DNA of 64,000 nucleotides from Fictibacillus halophilus (GCF_016401385.1 NZ_JAEACF010000001.1:682001-746000), one strand, 5' to 3'; numbered from the stretch's first letter, positions 16,641 to 26,293 are shown. Program-made: numbers and translations. Notes: a model not told the origin generated them from the sequence alone.

Positions 16641-16961
16641 ATGAGCGAATTAATTTTCTCTCTAAAGACAGAACTGCGAAGAGGAACGTTAACTTTAGCA
16701 GTTTTAAGCCAGCTCCAAACGCCGCAATACGGGTATTCACTCGCGCAGCGGTTAGAAGAGAACAACGTAACGATTGATCAAAGCACCCTGTATCCACTAC
16801 TTAGAAGACTCGAAAAGCAAGAGCTGTTGACGAGCGAATGGGATACAACAGAGAGCCGACCTAGAAAATATTATCTTCTGAGCGAGTTAGGTCAAGAAGT
16901 GTTCAAGCAACTGAAAGAAGAATGGCATAACACGTCCATGCAATTAAATTCGATGTTATAA
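16641..16961 (+). CDS. PadR-family transcriptional regulator
   Basis: A 106-residue winged-helix regulator with PadR-type features: R-R-G-T-L-T-L-A-V-L-S-Q-L in helix 1, G-Y-S-L-A-Q-R-L-E, T-L-Y-P-L-L-R-R-L-E-K-Q (recognition helix) and the wing S-R-P-R-K-Y-Y. The ATG follows GAGGTGA. The HAAS membrane protein gene begins 13 bp later. PadR-HAAS pairs are common in Firmicutes, and the regulator is expected to control the pair through the palindrome at 16604. Confidence 0.9.
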   Translation: MSELIFSLKTELRRGTLTLAVLSQLQTPQYGYSLAQRLEENNVTIDQSTLYPLLRRLEKQELLTSEWDTTESRPRKYYLLSELGQEVFKQLKEEWHNTSMQLNSML

Positions 16962-16974
16962 GGAGGAATTCCCA

Positions 16975-18012
16975 ATGAATTTGATTGAAATGTATATCAG
17001 TGAAGTGACACAAAGACTTCCCGAAAAAATAAGGGATGACATCGCGTTGGAGTTAAGGTCTACCATTGAAGATATGCTTCCAGATCAACACACAGACAAG
17101 GATGTTGAAGAGGTTTTAATGAAACTAGGAGATCCTGTCAAGCTTGCCAGCGAATACAATAATAAGCCTCGTTATCTAATAGGTCCTATGTTTTATGAAA
17201 GTTATATCAATGTCTTGATCGTAGCAACGATCATTTCTGTCGTAATCAGCAGCCTTATGTTGTTTGTAAACGGTATGATTACTTTTGAAGGTGACAAGTC
17301 TCTTTTTACTCTCATGGCTTTTATCGGTCAACTTTGTTTGAAGATGTTTTTATCTAGCTTGAATGTTTTATTCCAAGTCTTTTTCTGGGTAACCATTGTT
17401 TTTATCATCTTAGAACGAACAGAAGTTTCAAATGGAGATCTTTATAATTGGAAAAAGAAAGCATGGTCTCCATCCGATCTATATCAATTAAAAAAGGTAG
17501 TGACGAAAAGACAGATTCCAAAAGCGGAAGTTTTCTTTAGTCTGTTTTGGACAGCGCTATGGGCCATAATCCTATTCAACTCGTCCGAAATGATCGGTTG
17601 GTACGAACAAAGTGGAAAAGGATTAGAAGGACTCACACTCAAAGCACCTCTATTTAATGAAGAAGTTTTGTTCTCGTATGCTCCTTTTATAGTCCTGCTT
17701 ATTCTCATTGAAGTGGGTCTGGCCATCTATAAATTCTTCATTGGAAGATGGACGAATCTACTTGCTTCATTGAACCTGATCTATCACTTTATTTCGGTAG
17801 GGTTACTTTGTTTTATGCTAACGGATGAAACCCTTTATAATAAGTCATTTATTGAAAAACTATATGAAACAGTCCCGAATGTTCCAGCATTTTGGTTTGT
17901 AACGACAATGGCAACAATCATAGCAGTTTTTTCTATAATCGATATCATTTCGGGTTTCAATAAAGCACATAAATCAAATACTGTAATCGATCAATGGATG
18001 AAAAATGGATAA
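16975..18012 (+). CDS. HAAS-domain membrane protein
   Basis: A 345-residue protein with an N-terminal HAAS-type helical domain (about residues 1-70: E-V-T-Q-R-L-P-E-K-I-R-D-D-I-A-L-E-L, then V-L-M-K-L-G-D-P-V-K-L-A-S-E-Y) followed by about seven membrane helices to the C-terminus. HAAS domains accompany PadR regulators and are thought to transmit a membrane signal. The exact function is unknown. GGAGG precedes the ATG. Confidence 0.8.
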   Translation: MNLIEMYISEVTQRLPEKIRDDIALELRSTIEDMLPDQHTDKDVEEVLMKLGDPVKLASEYNNKPRYLIGPMFYESYINVLIVATIISVVISSLMLFVNGMITFEGDKSLFTLMAFIGQLCLKMFLSSLNVLFQVFFWVTIVFIILERTEVSNGDLYNWKKKAWSPSDLYQLKKVVTKRQIPKAEVFFSLFWTALWAIILFNSSEMIGWYEQSGKGLEGLTLKAPLFNEEVLFSYAPFIVLLILIEVGLAIYKFFIGRWTNLLASLNLIYHFISVGLLCFMLTDETLYNKSFIEKLYETVPNVPAFWFVTTMATIIAVFSIIDIISGFNKAHKSNTVIDQWMKNG

Positions 18013-18014
18013 GC

Positions 18015-18041
18015 AAAAGACTTCTTTTGGGAGTCTTTTTT
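18015..18041 (+). terminator. Terminator of the PadR/HAAS operon
   Basis: AAAAGACT pairs with GAGTCTTTT around a short loop and is followed by T-rich sequence. Confidence 0.7.
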
Positions 18042-18097
18042 ATTTTTAGAATGGAACAATATGTTAAACTTATGAAGAAATAGAAGGGAGGAGTACC

Positions 18098-19006
18098 GTG
18101 ATCACACTAGTAAAAGCAGATTCTTCGAAAGCGAAAGAAATAGCATCATTCATAGCAAACGAAAACTGTAACACTTCTAAGCATTGCGGCTATTGTGGAG
18201 AAGAAGAACAAGAAATTCTTCAATCACTGAACGAAGACCTCTCAGATGTTCCTTTCCATGAATCCTTCGCATTGGCATATGAGAACGACCGTCTAGTGGG
18301 AGTGATCGGATTCGATGCAGACCTTGAAAACGGAAACGCCGAAATATGGGGTCCATTTATCCGACATAGTGAACACCTGCAAATGACCCAACAGCTTTGG
18401 GATTTTTTACTCCAGCTCTTACCTCATACGATCAAAATGGTTCATTTCTTTATCTCTACAGCAAATACAAATTTCAGAGAGCTTCTAATAAATAATGACT
18501 TTGTAGAGCAAGAAAGTAAACACACAATACTAAGGGTTAATAAGGAATCACAAATAACCACAACTTCAGTAAAGAACATAAAAGAACTGCCAGAAAATGA
18601 TATAGATGATTTCAAAAATCTACATGATAGTCACTTTCCTTCAACGTATTACAATTCACAGCAGATCATGGAACGAATTAACGAGTTTCATAAAGTATTT
18701 GTATATAAAACTGAGGATAAAGTGGTTGGTTATATTTATGTAGAGATACAACCACAGTTTGGTGAAGGTTCTATTGAATTCTTCGCTGTAGATGAAAAGC
18801 ATAGAGGAAAAGGAATCGGCGTACAGCTTCTAATGTATGCTGTCACATGGATGCTTAGCAACCCACATATGAAGCATATTGATCTGTGCGTCAACAATGA
18901 AAATGAGCTTGCAATCCATTTGTATGAAAAAGTTGGTTTTGTTATTCAAAAAGAACTATTCCATATAAAAAAGCAGCTTTCTGCAGAAACACACGCTAGA
19001 AAATAG
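18098..19006 (+). CDS. Tandem GNAT acetyltransferase
   Basis: A 302-residue protein with two GNAT-like halves. The N-terminal half (about 1-150) is degenerate and contains a Cys-rich C-N-T-S-K-H-C-G-Y-C-G segment at residues 27-37. The C-terminal half (about 160-290) has the acetyl-CoA loop R-G-K-G-I-G and the strand V-N-N-E-N-E-L-A-I-H-L-Y-E-K-V-G-F. The GTG at 18098 follows GGGAGG. The acceptor substrate is unknown. It stands alone between terminators. Confidence 0.85.
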   Translation: MITLVKADSSKAKEIASFIANENCNTSKHCGYCGEEEQEILQSLNEDLSDVPFHESFALAYENDRLVGVIGFDADLENGNAEIWGPFIRHSEHLQMTQQLWDFLLQLLPHTIKMVHFFISTANTNFRELLINNDFVEQESKHTILRVNKESQITTTSVKNIKELPENDIDDFKNLHDSHFPSTYYNSQQIMERINEFHKVFVYKTEDKVVGYIYVEIQPQFGEGSIEFFAVDEKHRGKGIGVQLLMYAVTWMLSNPHMKHIDLCVNNENELAIHLYEKVGFVIQKELFHIKKQLSAETHARK

Positions 19007-19095
19007 TACTATTTTTATTTCACCTCTATGAAAAATATTTTTTCCGTATAAAATAGATAGAGTGATTATGAATCTATTTAAGGGGAGAATGTTTT

Positions 19096-20349
19096 ATGAA
19101 AAATACTTGGAAAGCATATCGCTCACCGATTATATTGCTGCTCGCGATTATTGCCGGTAGCATCATCGGTTCGACGATGGGCAAGGACGCAGCAGTCCTT
19201 AAACCATTTGGCGATCTGTTTTTAAACGTTATGTTCATGATTGTTGTTCCACTCGTGTTCTTTTCGATTTCGTCGAGTGTAGCAAGCATGGCTGGAACAA
19301 AGCGTTTCGGTAAAATAATTAGCTCTATGATGATCGTCTTTTTATTCACTGGAACAGTTGCAGCAATTATCAGTATGGCAGGAATTAAAATCTTTCCGCC
19401 TTCAGAGGGTGTGAAGATCGATTTAGTGAAACCTGAAACTACGGGTGAAGAAGTATCAATTGGTGATCAGCTAGTAAGTACGGTTACAGTTCCTGATTTT
19501 GTGGATCTATTAAGTCGTGCCAACATGTTAGCACTTATTCTATTTTCTGTGTTGTTAGGCCTTGCAACATCTAAAGTGGGAGAAAAAGCAAAGCCGCTCG
19601 CGAACTTCCTCTCGGCGGGAAGTGAAGTTACTCTTCAAATGGTAAAATACGTGATGTATTATGCCCCGATTGGTTTAGGTGCATATTTTGCAGCACTTGT
19701 TGGTGAATTTGGCCCAACATTGTTAGGGTCGTATTTTAAAGCAGTCTTATTCTACTATCCTTTCTCTATTCTTTATTTCTTTGGATTCTTTACGCTATAC
19801 GCGTTCATGGCACATGGAAAGCTGGGTATTCGTGTGTTTTGGAAGAACATGCTTTCACCATCTGTAACGAGTTTAGCAACATGCAGTTCTGCTGCAAGCA
19901 TTCCAGTAAACTTAGAAGCTACTAAGAAAATGGGAGTGCCTGACGATATTAGTGAAACGACGATACCTCTTGGTGCAACACTGCATAAAGACGGATCGGT
20001 TATCGGTGGAGTATTAAAGATCACGTTCCTTTTTGGAATATTTGGTATGGATTTCTCAGGAATCAACACGTATCTTCTAGTTGGTGGAGTTGCTCTATTA
20101 GTTGGTATGGTAATGGGGGCGATACCTCAAGGTGGACTGATAGCGGAGATGCTTATTTTATCACTGTTCGGTTTTCCTCCTGAAGCACTGCCGATCATTG
20201 CTGCGATCTCTGCAATTATCGATCCGCCAGCTACATTGTTGAACGCAACAGGTGATAATGTCGCAAGTATGATGACCGCGCGTTTAGTTGAAGGTAAAAA
20301 CTGGTTGATCAAGAAGACAGGTTCGTTAACAGAACAAAAAGGCGCTTAA
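19096..20349 (+). CDS. Dicarboxylate/amino acid:cation symporter (DAACS family)
   Basis: A 417-residue GltP/DctA-like secondary transporter for C4-dicarboxylates or glutamate/aspartate, driven by H+ or Na+. Visible family features are the serine-rich C-S-S-A-A-S-I-P-V-N-L-E-A loop in the middle, the T-L-H-K-D-G-S motif, and the D-P-P-A-T-L-L-N-A-T-G-D motif near the C-terminus that forms the substrate site. The ATG follows AAGGGGAG. It is monocistronic, with a good terminator at 20353. Confidence 0.92.
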   Translation: MKNTWKAYRSPIILLLAIIAGSIIGSTMGKDAAVLKPFGDLFLNVMFMIVVPLVFFSISSSVASMAGTKRFGKIISSMMIVFLFTGTVAAIISMAGIKIFPPSEGVKIDLVKPETTGEEVSIGDQLVSTVTVPDFVDLLSRANMLALILFSVLLGLATSKVGEKAKPLANFLSAGSEVTLQMVKYVMYYAPIGLGAYFAALVGEFGPTLLGSYFKAVLFYYPFSILYFFGFFTLYAFMAHGKLGIRVFWKNMLSPSVTSLATCSSAASIPVNLEATKKMGVPDDISETTIPLGATLHKDGSVIGGVLKITFLFGIFGMDFSGINTYLLVGGVALLVGMVMGAIPQGGLIAEMLILSLFGFPPEALPIIAAISAIIDPPATLLNATGDNVASMMTARLVEGKNWLIKKTGSLTEQKGA

Positions 20350-20352
20350 TAT

Positions 20353-20393
20353 AAATCTCTAACTCATTCTTTTTTGAGTTAGAGATTTTTTTT
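20353..20393 (+). terminator. Intrinsic terminator
   Basis: AAATCTCTAACTCA (20353-20366) pairs with TGAGTTAGAGATTT (20375-20388), followed by a T run. Confidence 0.88.
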
Positions 20394-20495
20394 ATGGGAA
20401 AAATGAGAAGCTACCCATCCTCAAATTAATTTGTAAATGTTACTCTTAATTTAACAAGAATTAACATGACGTGGTTGAAAAAGGAAGTGAACAAA

Positions 20496-21317
20496 ATGAA
20501 TTCTTCATTACAAGCTGACTGTGCTCGTTGTTTTGGTCTTTGCTGTGTGGCCCTCCCTTACGCAATTTCTGCAGACTTTGCTGTTGATAAAGACGGAGGC
20601 ACTCCTTGTAGGAACTTGCAAGACGATTTTCGTTGTGGAATTCACCAGCATTTAAGAGATAAAGGATTTAAAGGTTGTACGGTATATGAATGTTTTGGCG
20701 CAGGGCAAAAAGTCTCACGGAATACTTTTTCAGGAATGGATTGGAAGACTCATCCAGGTCTAGCGAAGGATATGTTTGATATATTTCCGATCATGCAACA
20801 ACTTCAAGAAATGTTGTATTACTTAACAGAGGCGGTGAACCTCAACGAAACAAAAGCTATTCATCAAGCATTAGAAGTGGCTATAGATGAGATAGAAAAA
20901 CTAACACAACGCCGAGCTTCAGAAATCAAACAGACAAACGTATCAGACATCCGTATGAAGATTAATGAGTTGCTGATTCGTACTAGTGAATTAGTAAGAG
21001 CAGAATTTATACATAAAAAATATCAAATAAAAGGTAAAGCTAGTGATCTAATAGGTGCTAAACTTCAAAAAGCAGATTTGCGTGGTGCGAAATTACGGGG
21101 TGCTCTGCTCATTGCGGCAGACTTAAAAAACGCTGACTTAAGAAAATGTGATCTAATAGGTGCTGACTTACGTGATGCTGATTTAAGTGGTGCGGACTTA
21201 AGGGGAAGTATATTCTTAACGCAAGCTCAGGTGAATTCAGCAAAAGGAAATGCCGATACAAAGCTTCCTGTTAGTTTAAATCATCCTAATCACTGGCTAA
21301 AAGTAAAAGCAAAATAA
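20496..21317 (+). CDS. Pentapeptide-repeat protein with an N-terminal cysteine-rich domain
   Basis: A 273-residue protein. The N-terminal ~65 residues hold paired cysteines (C-A-R-C-F-G-L-C-C, then C-R-N, C-G-I-H, C-T-V-Y-E-C) that may bind metal or a cluster. A helical linker follows. The C-terminal third has about ten A(D/N)L-X-X pentapeptide repeats (G-A-K-L-Q, K-A-D-L-R, G-A-K-L-R, and so on) forming a right-handed beta helix. ATG at 20496 is preferred over 20466 because AGGAAG lies about eight bases upstream and the first residues then match the Cys-rich domain start. Function is unknown. Confidence 0.85.
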   Translation: MNSSLQADCARCFGLCCVALPYAISADFAVDKDGGTPCRNLQDDFRCGIHQHLRDKGFKGCTVYECFGAGQKVSRNTFSGMDWKTHPGLAKDMFDIFPIMQQLQEMLYYLTEAVNLNETKAIHQALEVAIDEIEKLTQRRASEIKQTNVSDIRMKINELLIRTSELVRAEFIHKKYQIKGKASDLIGAKLQKADLRGAKLRGALLIAADLKNADLRKCDLIGADLRDADLSGADLRGSIFLTQAQVNSAKGNADTKLPVSLNHPNHWLKVKAK

Positions 21318-21320
21318 AAA

Positions 21321-21351
21321 AAGCCTTCCGCTAACTGATAACGGAAGGCTT
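21321..21351. terminator. Bidirectional terminator
   Basis: AAGCCTTCCG (21321-21330) pairs with CGGAAGGCTT (21342-21351) between convergent genes, with A and T runs on the two sides. Confidence 0.88.
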
Positions 21352-21359
21352 AACTGTTA

Positions 21360-22358
21360 TTAAAAGATTAAGTTTAGTACAAGATAAGATAGAGCTGCCA
21401 ATGTTGCTGAGATTGGCAGTGTAATGAACCATGTAATGATCATCGTCTTAGCCGTTCCCCATTTAACACCTTTTAATCGGTGAGACGCACCAACCCCTAA
21501 GATAGAAGAAGTGATAACGTGGGTTGTACTTACAGGAATACCTAAGAATGATGCACCAAAGATAACAGAAGCTCCCGTTAAATCAGCAGATACCCCGTTA
21601 ACAGGGCGGATCTTCATGATCTTTCCGCCAACCGTCTTGATGATTTTCCAACCACCAACAGATGTACCAAGACCCATAGCAAGTGCACAAGATACCTGTA
21701 CCCAAGTCTGGATATCTGTACTATCTGTGTAGCCGTTCGCGATTAACGCCATCGTGATGATACCCATAGCTTTTTGTGCATCGTTCGTTCCGTGTGAGTA
21801 TGCTTGAAGAGCAGCTGTAGCTACCTGTACTTTACGGAAACCATTGTTCGTTTTTGTTAGATTTGTATTTTTAAATACTAGCTTAATAACATGATAAAAA
21901 ATAAAACCAACAATAAATGCTAAGATTGGTGAAAGCAGCAAGCCATAAATGATCTTTAGAAATCCAGAATAGTGAAGTGCTTCAAAACCAGCAGCTGCGA
22001 TGGCAGCACCAGCGATTGAACCAATGATTGCATGAGAAGATGAACTTGGAATTCCGTAATACCAAGTAATCAAGTTCCAAGCAATCGCCGCAATAAGAGC
22101 AGCCAAAATAACAACTGACCCGTTAGGAAGTGTAAAAGGGTCAACGATATCTTTTGTAATCGTTTTTGCAACACCTGTAAATGTCATGGCCCCGACAAAG
22201 TTCATGACAGCAGCTAAAATAATTGCTCTTCTTGGTGTTAGTGCTTTTGTTGAAACGGATGTAGCAATGGCATTTGCAGTATCATGAAATCCGTTGATAA
22301 AATCAAATGCTAAAGCACCAATAACAACAAGAACGGTAATCAGTAATATTGTATCCAT
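21360..22358 (-). CDS. Inorganic phosphate transporter, PiT family
   Basis: A 332-residue low-affinity phosphate permease. The two inverted PiT signature repeats are visible: G-F-H-D-T-A-N-A-I-A-T near residue 25 and G-T-N-D-A-Q-K-A-M-G-I in the second half. I prefer the ATG at 22358, six bases after GGGTG, over the GTG at 22367. It follows the DUF47 gene on the minus strand with almost no gap, the common Firmicute pairing of a PhoU-like DUF47 protein with PiT. Confidence 0.93.
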   Translation of the reverse strand: MDTILLITVLVVIGALAFDFINGFHDTANAIATSVSTKALTPRRAIILAAVMNFVGAMTFTGVAKTITKDIVDPFTLPNGSVVILAALIAAIAWNLITWYYGIPSSSSHAIIGSIAGAAIAAAGFEALHYSGFLKIIYGLLLSPILAFIVGFIFYHVIKLVFKNTNLTKTNNGFRKVQVATAALQAYSHGTNDAQKAMGIITMALIANGYTDSTDIQTWVQVSCALAMGLGTSVGGWKIIKTVGGKIMKIRPVNGVSADLTGASVIFGASFLGIPVSTTHVITSSILGVGASHRLKGVKWGTAKTMIITWFITLPISATLAALSYLVLNLIF

Positions 22359-22370
22359 ACCAGTCACCCG

Positions 22371-22988
22371 TTACGCGTTTTTCATAATGATGGATTCAAT
22401 AGTGTTCGCAACATTTTGGCAGCTGTCGGCAATGCCTTCAAGCACTTCATACATTTCCTTGTACTTGATGACCTTAATCGGATCTGCTTGAGTTGCGAAT
22501 AATTCACGTTGAGCTTCACGGTATAGATCATCACATTTTGATTCGTAATCTTTGATTTTAATTGCATGTTCACGCATATCAAGAAGTTTTTTCTCTGATA
22601 GTAAGTTAACAGTAAGCAGAATTTCCTCTGCACTTAACTTAATGTATTCTACAAATTTAACCATGTATTGATCTGGGTTTGTAATTGCATAAATGTCAAA
22701 CAAAGCAGAAGATTGCTCGATACCGTCTAAAATATCATCCATGCTCATAGCAAGTGATAAGATGTCTTCTCTTTCAATGGGTGTAATAAATACTTTGTTC
22801 AATTCCATGATAACAGTATGAACATAAGTATCACCTTTAGATTCTAGTCCTTTTAAATGGTCTGCAAATTCGCGAAGATCATTCTCGTTGTTGATTTTAA
22901 AATCGTGGAAATATCCAGCAGACTCCTTTAAGTTGCTAGCAATATCCGTTAGCATGACCATGAACTTATCCTTTTTCTTTGTAAACAT
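22371..22988 (-). CDS. DUF47 (PhoU-like) protein, partner of PiT
   Basis: A 205-residue all-helical cytoplasmic protein of the DUF47/YkaA family, typically encoded next to PiT and thought to modulate phosphate uptake. Metal-binding-like acidic motifs (E-S-K-G-D, D-D-I-L-D-G-I-E, Y-E-S-K-C-D) lie where PhoU-like bundles bind metal clusters. ATG at 22988 has GGAGG five bases upstream. It is the first gene of the operon. The 560 bp upstream on the plus strand are AT-rich and shared with the divergent P-type ATPase gene. Confidence 0.92.
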   Translation of the reverse strand: MFTKKKDKFMVMLTDIASNLKESAGYFHDFKINNENDLREFADHLKGLESKGDTYVHTVIMELNKVFITPIEREDILSLAMSMDDILDGIEQSSALFDIYAITNPDQYMVKFVEYIKLSAEEILLTVNLLSEKKLLDMREHAIKIKDYESKCDDLYREAQRELFATQADPIKVIKYKEMYEVLEGIADSCQNVANTIESIIMKNA

Positions 22989-23462
22989 AGTACCCTCCAA
23001 AAGAAATGTCTTTTATCCTTTTTCTTTTACGTTTTTTGTGGCAGTCATTTTTTTCTTTTTTAACCACCCAACACATTATACAAAAAAATAAGAGTTTTTG
23101 TCGAAAAAGAAGGAATTGTAATCAATAATTTACAAAAGCTTTACAATGTTAAACTTTCTTTTTATGATTTGCACACATTCAATTAACAAATCATTAGAAA
23201 TGAAACATTTTCTTTATATTCTTCTAACTCATCTTTCCCCAAAGGTACTATTTAAAATCGGTATTTTCGCTAAGTATGTCAACGTATTTCTTATTTTGGT
23301 TAGTGTTATGGAGTTCAAGAGTTGAAATCTTCTGTGTTATAAACAATAAACATTCTAAATCGTTTGGTTAACATGTATAATATAATTATTAAATGAAGTC
23401 ACCTAAATGGTAAATCCACATACAATGTTAGTGCTAGGAACCGAATATTGGATAGTTTTCAG
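22989..23462. other. AT-rich intergenic region between divergent DUF47 and P-type ATPase genes
   Basis: I see no convincing ORF. It should hold the promoters of both transcripts. TATAAT at 23376-23381 is the best plus-strand -10 box, but its -35 is weak. Confidence 0.5.
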
Positions 23463-23486
23463 GCTGCTGTCGTAAAAGACGGCAGC
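23463..23486 (+). promoter_or_regulatory. Leader hairpin upstream of the metal ATPase
   Basis: GCTGCTGTC (23463-23471) pairs with GACGGCAGC (23478-23486) and is followed by TTTCTGCTTTTTA. It resembles an attenuator between the likely promoter at 23376 and the gene start at 23552. No known riboswitch consensus is visible. Confidence 0.45.
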
Positions 23487-23551
23487 ATTTCTGCTTTTTA
23501 AGGGTACTTGAGGATGATAGTTATTATCAAATACGCAGGAGGGGAAGTCCA

Positions 23552-25420
23552 TTGGAACTCTCTGCACGTACACAACTGTTAATGGCAACAATGTCTGGTA
23601 TCTTCATACTAACTGCTTGGATGATGGAAAAGTATTCAGATTCTCCTTATTATGTTCTCTTTTATCTGCTAGCCTTTATCGTAGGAGGCTATGCAAAAGC
23701 AGTTGAGGGCATTCAGGAAAGCATGAAAGACCGACAATTGAACGTCGAACTTCTTATGATGTTTGCCGCAATCGGATCTGCTGCAATCGGCTATTGGGGA
23801 GAGGGAGCTGTTCTGATCCTAATCTTTGCTTATTCTGGCGCTCTAGAAATGTACACTTTACAAAAAAGCGATAAAGAAATCAAAGCATTAATTTCTTTGC
23901 AGCCTGAAGAAGCATGGCTTTTAATGGAAGATAAGGAACTCAGAGTAGAGGCTTCGTCCTTAGAACCTGGTAACCTTATAAAAGTTAAGCCAGGAGAGCG
24001 GGTACCTGCAGATGGTATCATCGTAAAAGGAAATTCTTTTATTAATGAATCCGCTTTAACAGGTGAGCCTCTCCCTCGAGAGGTCCACACGTCATCGGAA
24101 GTATTAGCAGGAACTTTGAACCACTCTGGATTGTTAGAGGTTTCTGTTACAAAACACATGAAAGACTCAGTCTTTCAAAGAATGATAGACCTCGTGAATA
24201 GCGCCCAGAATGATGCTCCGCCTGTTCAAAGAAAAATAGAAGAGTTTGAAACAAAATATGTTCTATTTGTATTGTTGGCTGCAGCATTAACCTTTTTAGT
24301 GCCCGGTTCGATAGGAATTTGGAGTTATTCAGAATCTTTATACCGGGCTTGTGTTCTGTTAGTTGTCGCTTCTCCTTGTGCACTTGTAGCATCGACCATG
24401 CCTGCCTTACTTGCTTCGTTGTCTAACGCAGCTAAGAACGGAATCCTTTTTAAAAGTGGTGTCTTTTTGGAGAAACTGAGTTTAGTAAATGTTATTGCTT
24501 TTGACAAAACAGGTACGTTAACAAAAGGCCACCCCACTGTGAAACACGCTGAATTTCTCCATTCTTCTTGGAGTAAAGAAGAGTTAAACTCAATCATCTA
24601 TGAAATTGAGAAAAATAGTATACATCCCCTTGCAAAAGCTATTAATGAACATCTAAAAATTCATCAAGTAAAAAAACCTATAGAACTGACTGCGTTTGAA
24701 GATGTGCCAGGGATGGGTGTGAAAGCTCACATTCAAGAAACCATTTGGAAAATAGGGAATCGTGAGTGGACGGACATCACAGAAAAACAAGAGTGTGAGC
24801 TACTGATGAAGATAGATGATGCAACAGTAGATACAGGACACACAGTTGTATTTGTAACAGCTAACGATCAGCTTGTAGCTTACTTTCTATTAGGAGATAC
24901 TATTAGGGACGAGACGGTTAAAGCGATAAAAGATCTACAAGCAAAGCAAATCTTAACGATTATGCTGACTGGTGACTCTAAACGTGGAGCAGAAAAGGTC
25001 GGTAGGATCGCGAAGGTCGACGAAATCGGTTATTCGTGCATGCCTGAAGATAAAGTTAGCACCGTGAAAAAATGGAGAGAGAAAGAAGCCGTTGTGGCTA
25101 TGATAGGAGATGGTGTGAACGATGCACCAGCACTCGCTATAGCGGATATAGGTGTTGCGATGGGGATGGGAAGCGACGCTGCCATTGAGACCGCAGATGT
25201 AGTACTCGTTAAAAATGATCTAAGTAAACTGCTTTATGCGATGCAGCTGTCTGAAAGATTATCAAGAATTATTAAACAAAATATCATATTTTCAATCAGT
25301 ATCATTTTCCTTTTATTAAGTGCGAACTATTTACAGTTACTCACATTGCCGTTTGGAGTGATCGGGCATGAGGGAAGCACGATACTGGTAATTTTAAATG
25401 GACTGCGTTTATTAAAATAG
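23552..25420 (+). CDS. Heavy-metal translocating P1B-type ATPase
   Basis: A 622-residue P1B pump for Zn/Cd/Co-like or related divalent ions. It has the actuator loop A-L-T-G-E-P near residue 170, the transmembrane metal site S-P-C-A-L-V near 274, the phosphorylation motif D-K-T-G-T-L-T with Asp317, an H-P dipeptide near 357, and hinge motif G-D-G-V-N-D near 518. There is no N-terminal Cys-x-x-Cys metal-binding domain. The SPC motif and architecture resemble CadA/ZosA types; whether it exports or imports cannot be told. The TTG start follows GGAGGGG at seven bases. Confidence 0.9.
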   Translation: MELSARTQLLMATMSGIFILTAWMMEKYSDSPYYVLFYLLAFIVGGYAKAVEGIQESMKDRQLNVELLMMFAAIGSAAIGYWGEGAVLILIFAYSGALEMYTLQKSDKEIKALISLQPEEAWLLMEDKELRVEASSLEPGNLIKVKPGERVPADGIIVKGNSFINESALTGEPLPREVHTSSEVLAGTLNHSGLLEVSVTKHMKDSVFQRMIDLVNSAQNDAPPVQRKIEEFETKYVLFVLLAAALTFLVPGSIGIWSYSESLYRACVLLVVASPCALVASTMPALLASLSNAAKNGILFKSGVFLEKLSLVNVIAFDKTGTLTKGHPTVKHAEFLHSSWSKEELNSIIYEIEKNSIHPLAKAINEHLKIHQVKKPIELTAFEDVPGMGVKAHIQETIWKIGNREWTDITEKQECELLMKIDDATVDTGHTVVFVTANDQLVAYFLLGDTIRDETVKAIKDLQAKQILTIMLTGDSKRGAEKVGRIAKVDEIGYSCMPEDKVSTVKKWREKEAVVAMIGDGVNDAPALAIADIGVAMGMGSDAAIETADVVLVKNDLSKLLYAMQLSERLSRIIKQNIIFSISIIFLLLSANYLQLLTLPFGVIGHEGSTILVILNGLRLLK

Positions 25421-25427
25421 CTAAAGA

Positions 25428-25457
25428 AAAAAGCCGGACTTGACGTCTCGGCTTTTT
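25428..25457. terminator. Bidirectional terminator
   Basis: AAAAAGCCG pairs with CGGCTTTTT with an inner GAC/GTC extension, between the ATPase and the convergent YtxH gene. Confidence 0.88.
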
Positions 25458-25476
25458 ATCTTCTTTACGCTTAGGA

Positions 25477-26055
25477 TTAATTATTTATGTCTGTTTGCTT
25501 TTTTTCGTAGGTAGAATCTGTACCTGTCTTTTGCTGTGTATCTGTTGAAGAAAGGGTACGAGGTGTTACAACAGCTTTTGTTTGCGTGTTGGGGTTGGTT
25601 TGATATTTGTCTTTTTCAGCCTCTTGTTTGGCTTCTGCAATAGCAGTTTTTGTTTCACTTTTTACTTCGCTCGCCGTATTCTTAGCTTCTTGTAGCTTTT
25701 GACGAGCAGATAGAGAAAGGTTTCCAGATTTTTCTTTAATAGATGCAACTGTATCTTTTGCATCCATCGTCCCAAGTTTCGCTTTTAACATGGTTTCGTC
25801 TTTCATCTGTTGGGTGCGTTCTTTTAATTTAATAGACGAATCACGAAGATCGTTTCTAAATTCATTCCCGTTTTTAGGCGCATATAATAGAGCTGCCGCA
25901 GCTCCTACAAGACCTCCCACTACTAAACCTGTAGCAAAACCAGAGGCATTACTTTTCTTGCTAACGTTCGTATCAGCAGTATCTCGTGTTTGGAAATCGG
26001 AATGTGTAAAAACCGGTTCCGCAGTAGTCGTTGTTGTATTTGTATAGTTAGGCAT
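25477..26055 (-). CDS. YtxH-domain protein
   Basis: A 192-residue YtxH-family protein. A Thr-rich N-terminus is followed by one Gly/Ala-rich membrane segment with G-F-A-T-G-L-V-V-G-G-L-V-G-A-A-A and the family motif L-L-Y-A-P-K-N-G. A long Lys/Glu/Ala-rich coiled coil and a polar tail follow. YtxH proteins are general-stress-associated in B. subtilis, with function unknown. The extended Thr/Gln-rich tail is longer than in B. subtilis YtxH. AAGGAGG precedes the ATG. Confidence 0.85.
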   Translation of the reverse strand: MPNYTNTTTTTAEPVFTHSDFQTRDTADTNVSKKSNASGFATGLVVGGLVGAAAALLYAPKNGNEFRNDLRDSSIKLKERTQQMKDETMLKAKLGTMDAKDTVASIKEKSGNLSLSARQKLQEAKNTASEVKSETKTAIAEAKQEAEKDKYQTNPNTQTKAVVTPRTLSSTDTQQKTGTDSTYEKKQTDINN

Positions 26056-26254
26056 AGTATTGAATCCTCCTTTTAGTCTGTATAAAACCCTACCCGGAAC
26101 CTTTTAATGATAAACATTAAGTATGAAAGCATATGTATAGCTTCGGGAAAAAAACTTTTCGGACAATGGGGAAAGTTGATATTTTAAAGTGGTGTCTAGA
26201 AATAGGGCATTGGGAGTTGGTAACTTCAATGGAGAATATTTAAGCATAGAAAAA

Positions 26255-26275
26255 GCCGGGCGACGAGCACCCGGC
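26255..26275 (-). terminator. Terminator of the ydjO-like gene
   Basis: GCCGGG (26255-26260) pairs with CCCGGC (26270-26275); on the minus strand it is followed by TTTTTC. Confidence 0.8.
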
Positions 26276-26293
26276 CGATTTCTATTTATTTCA

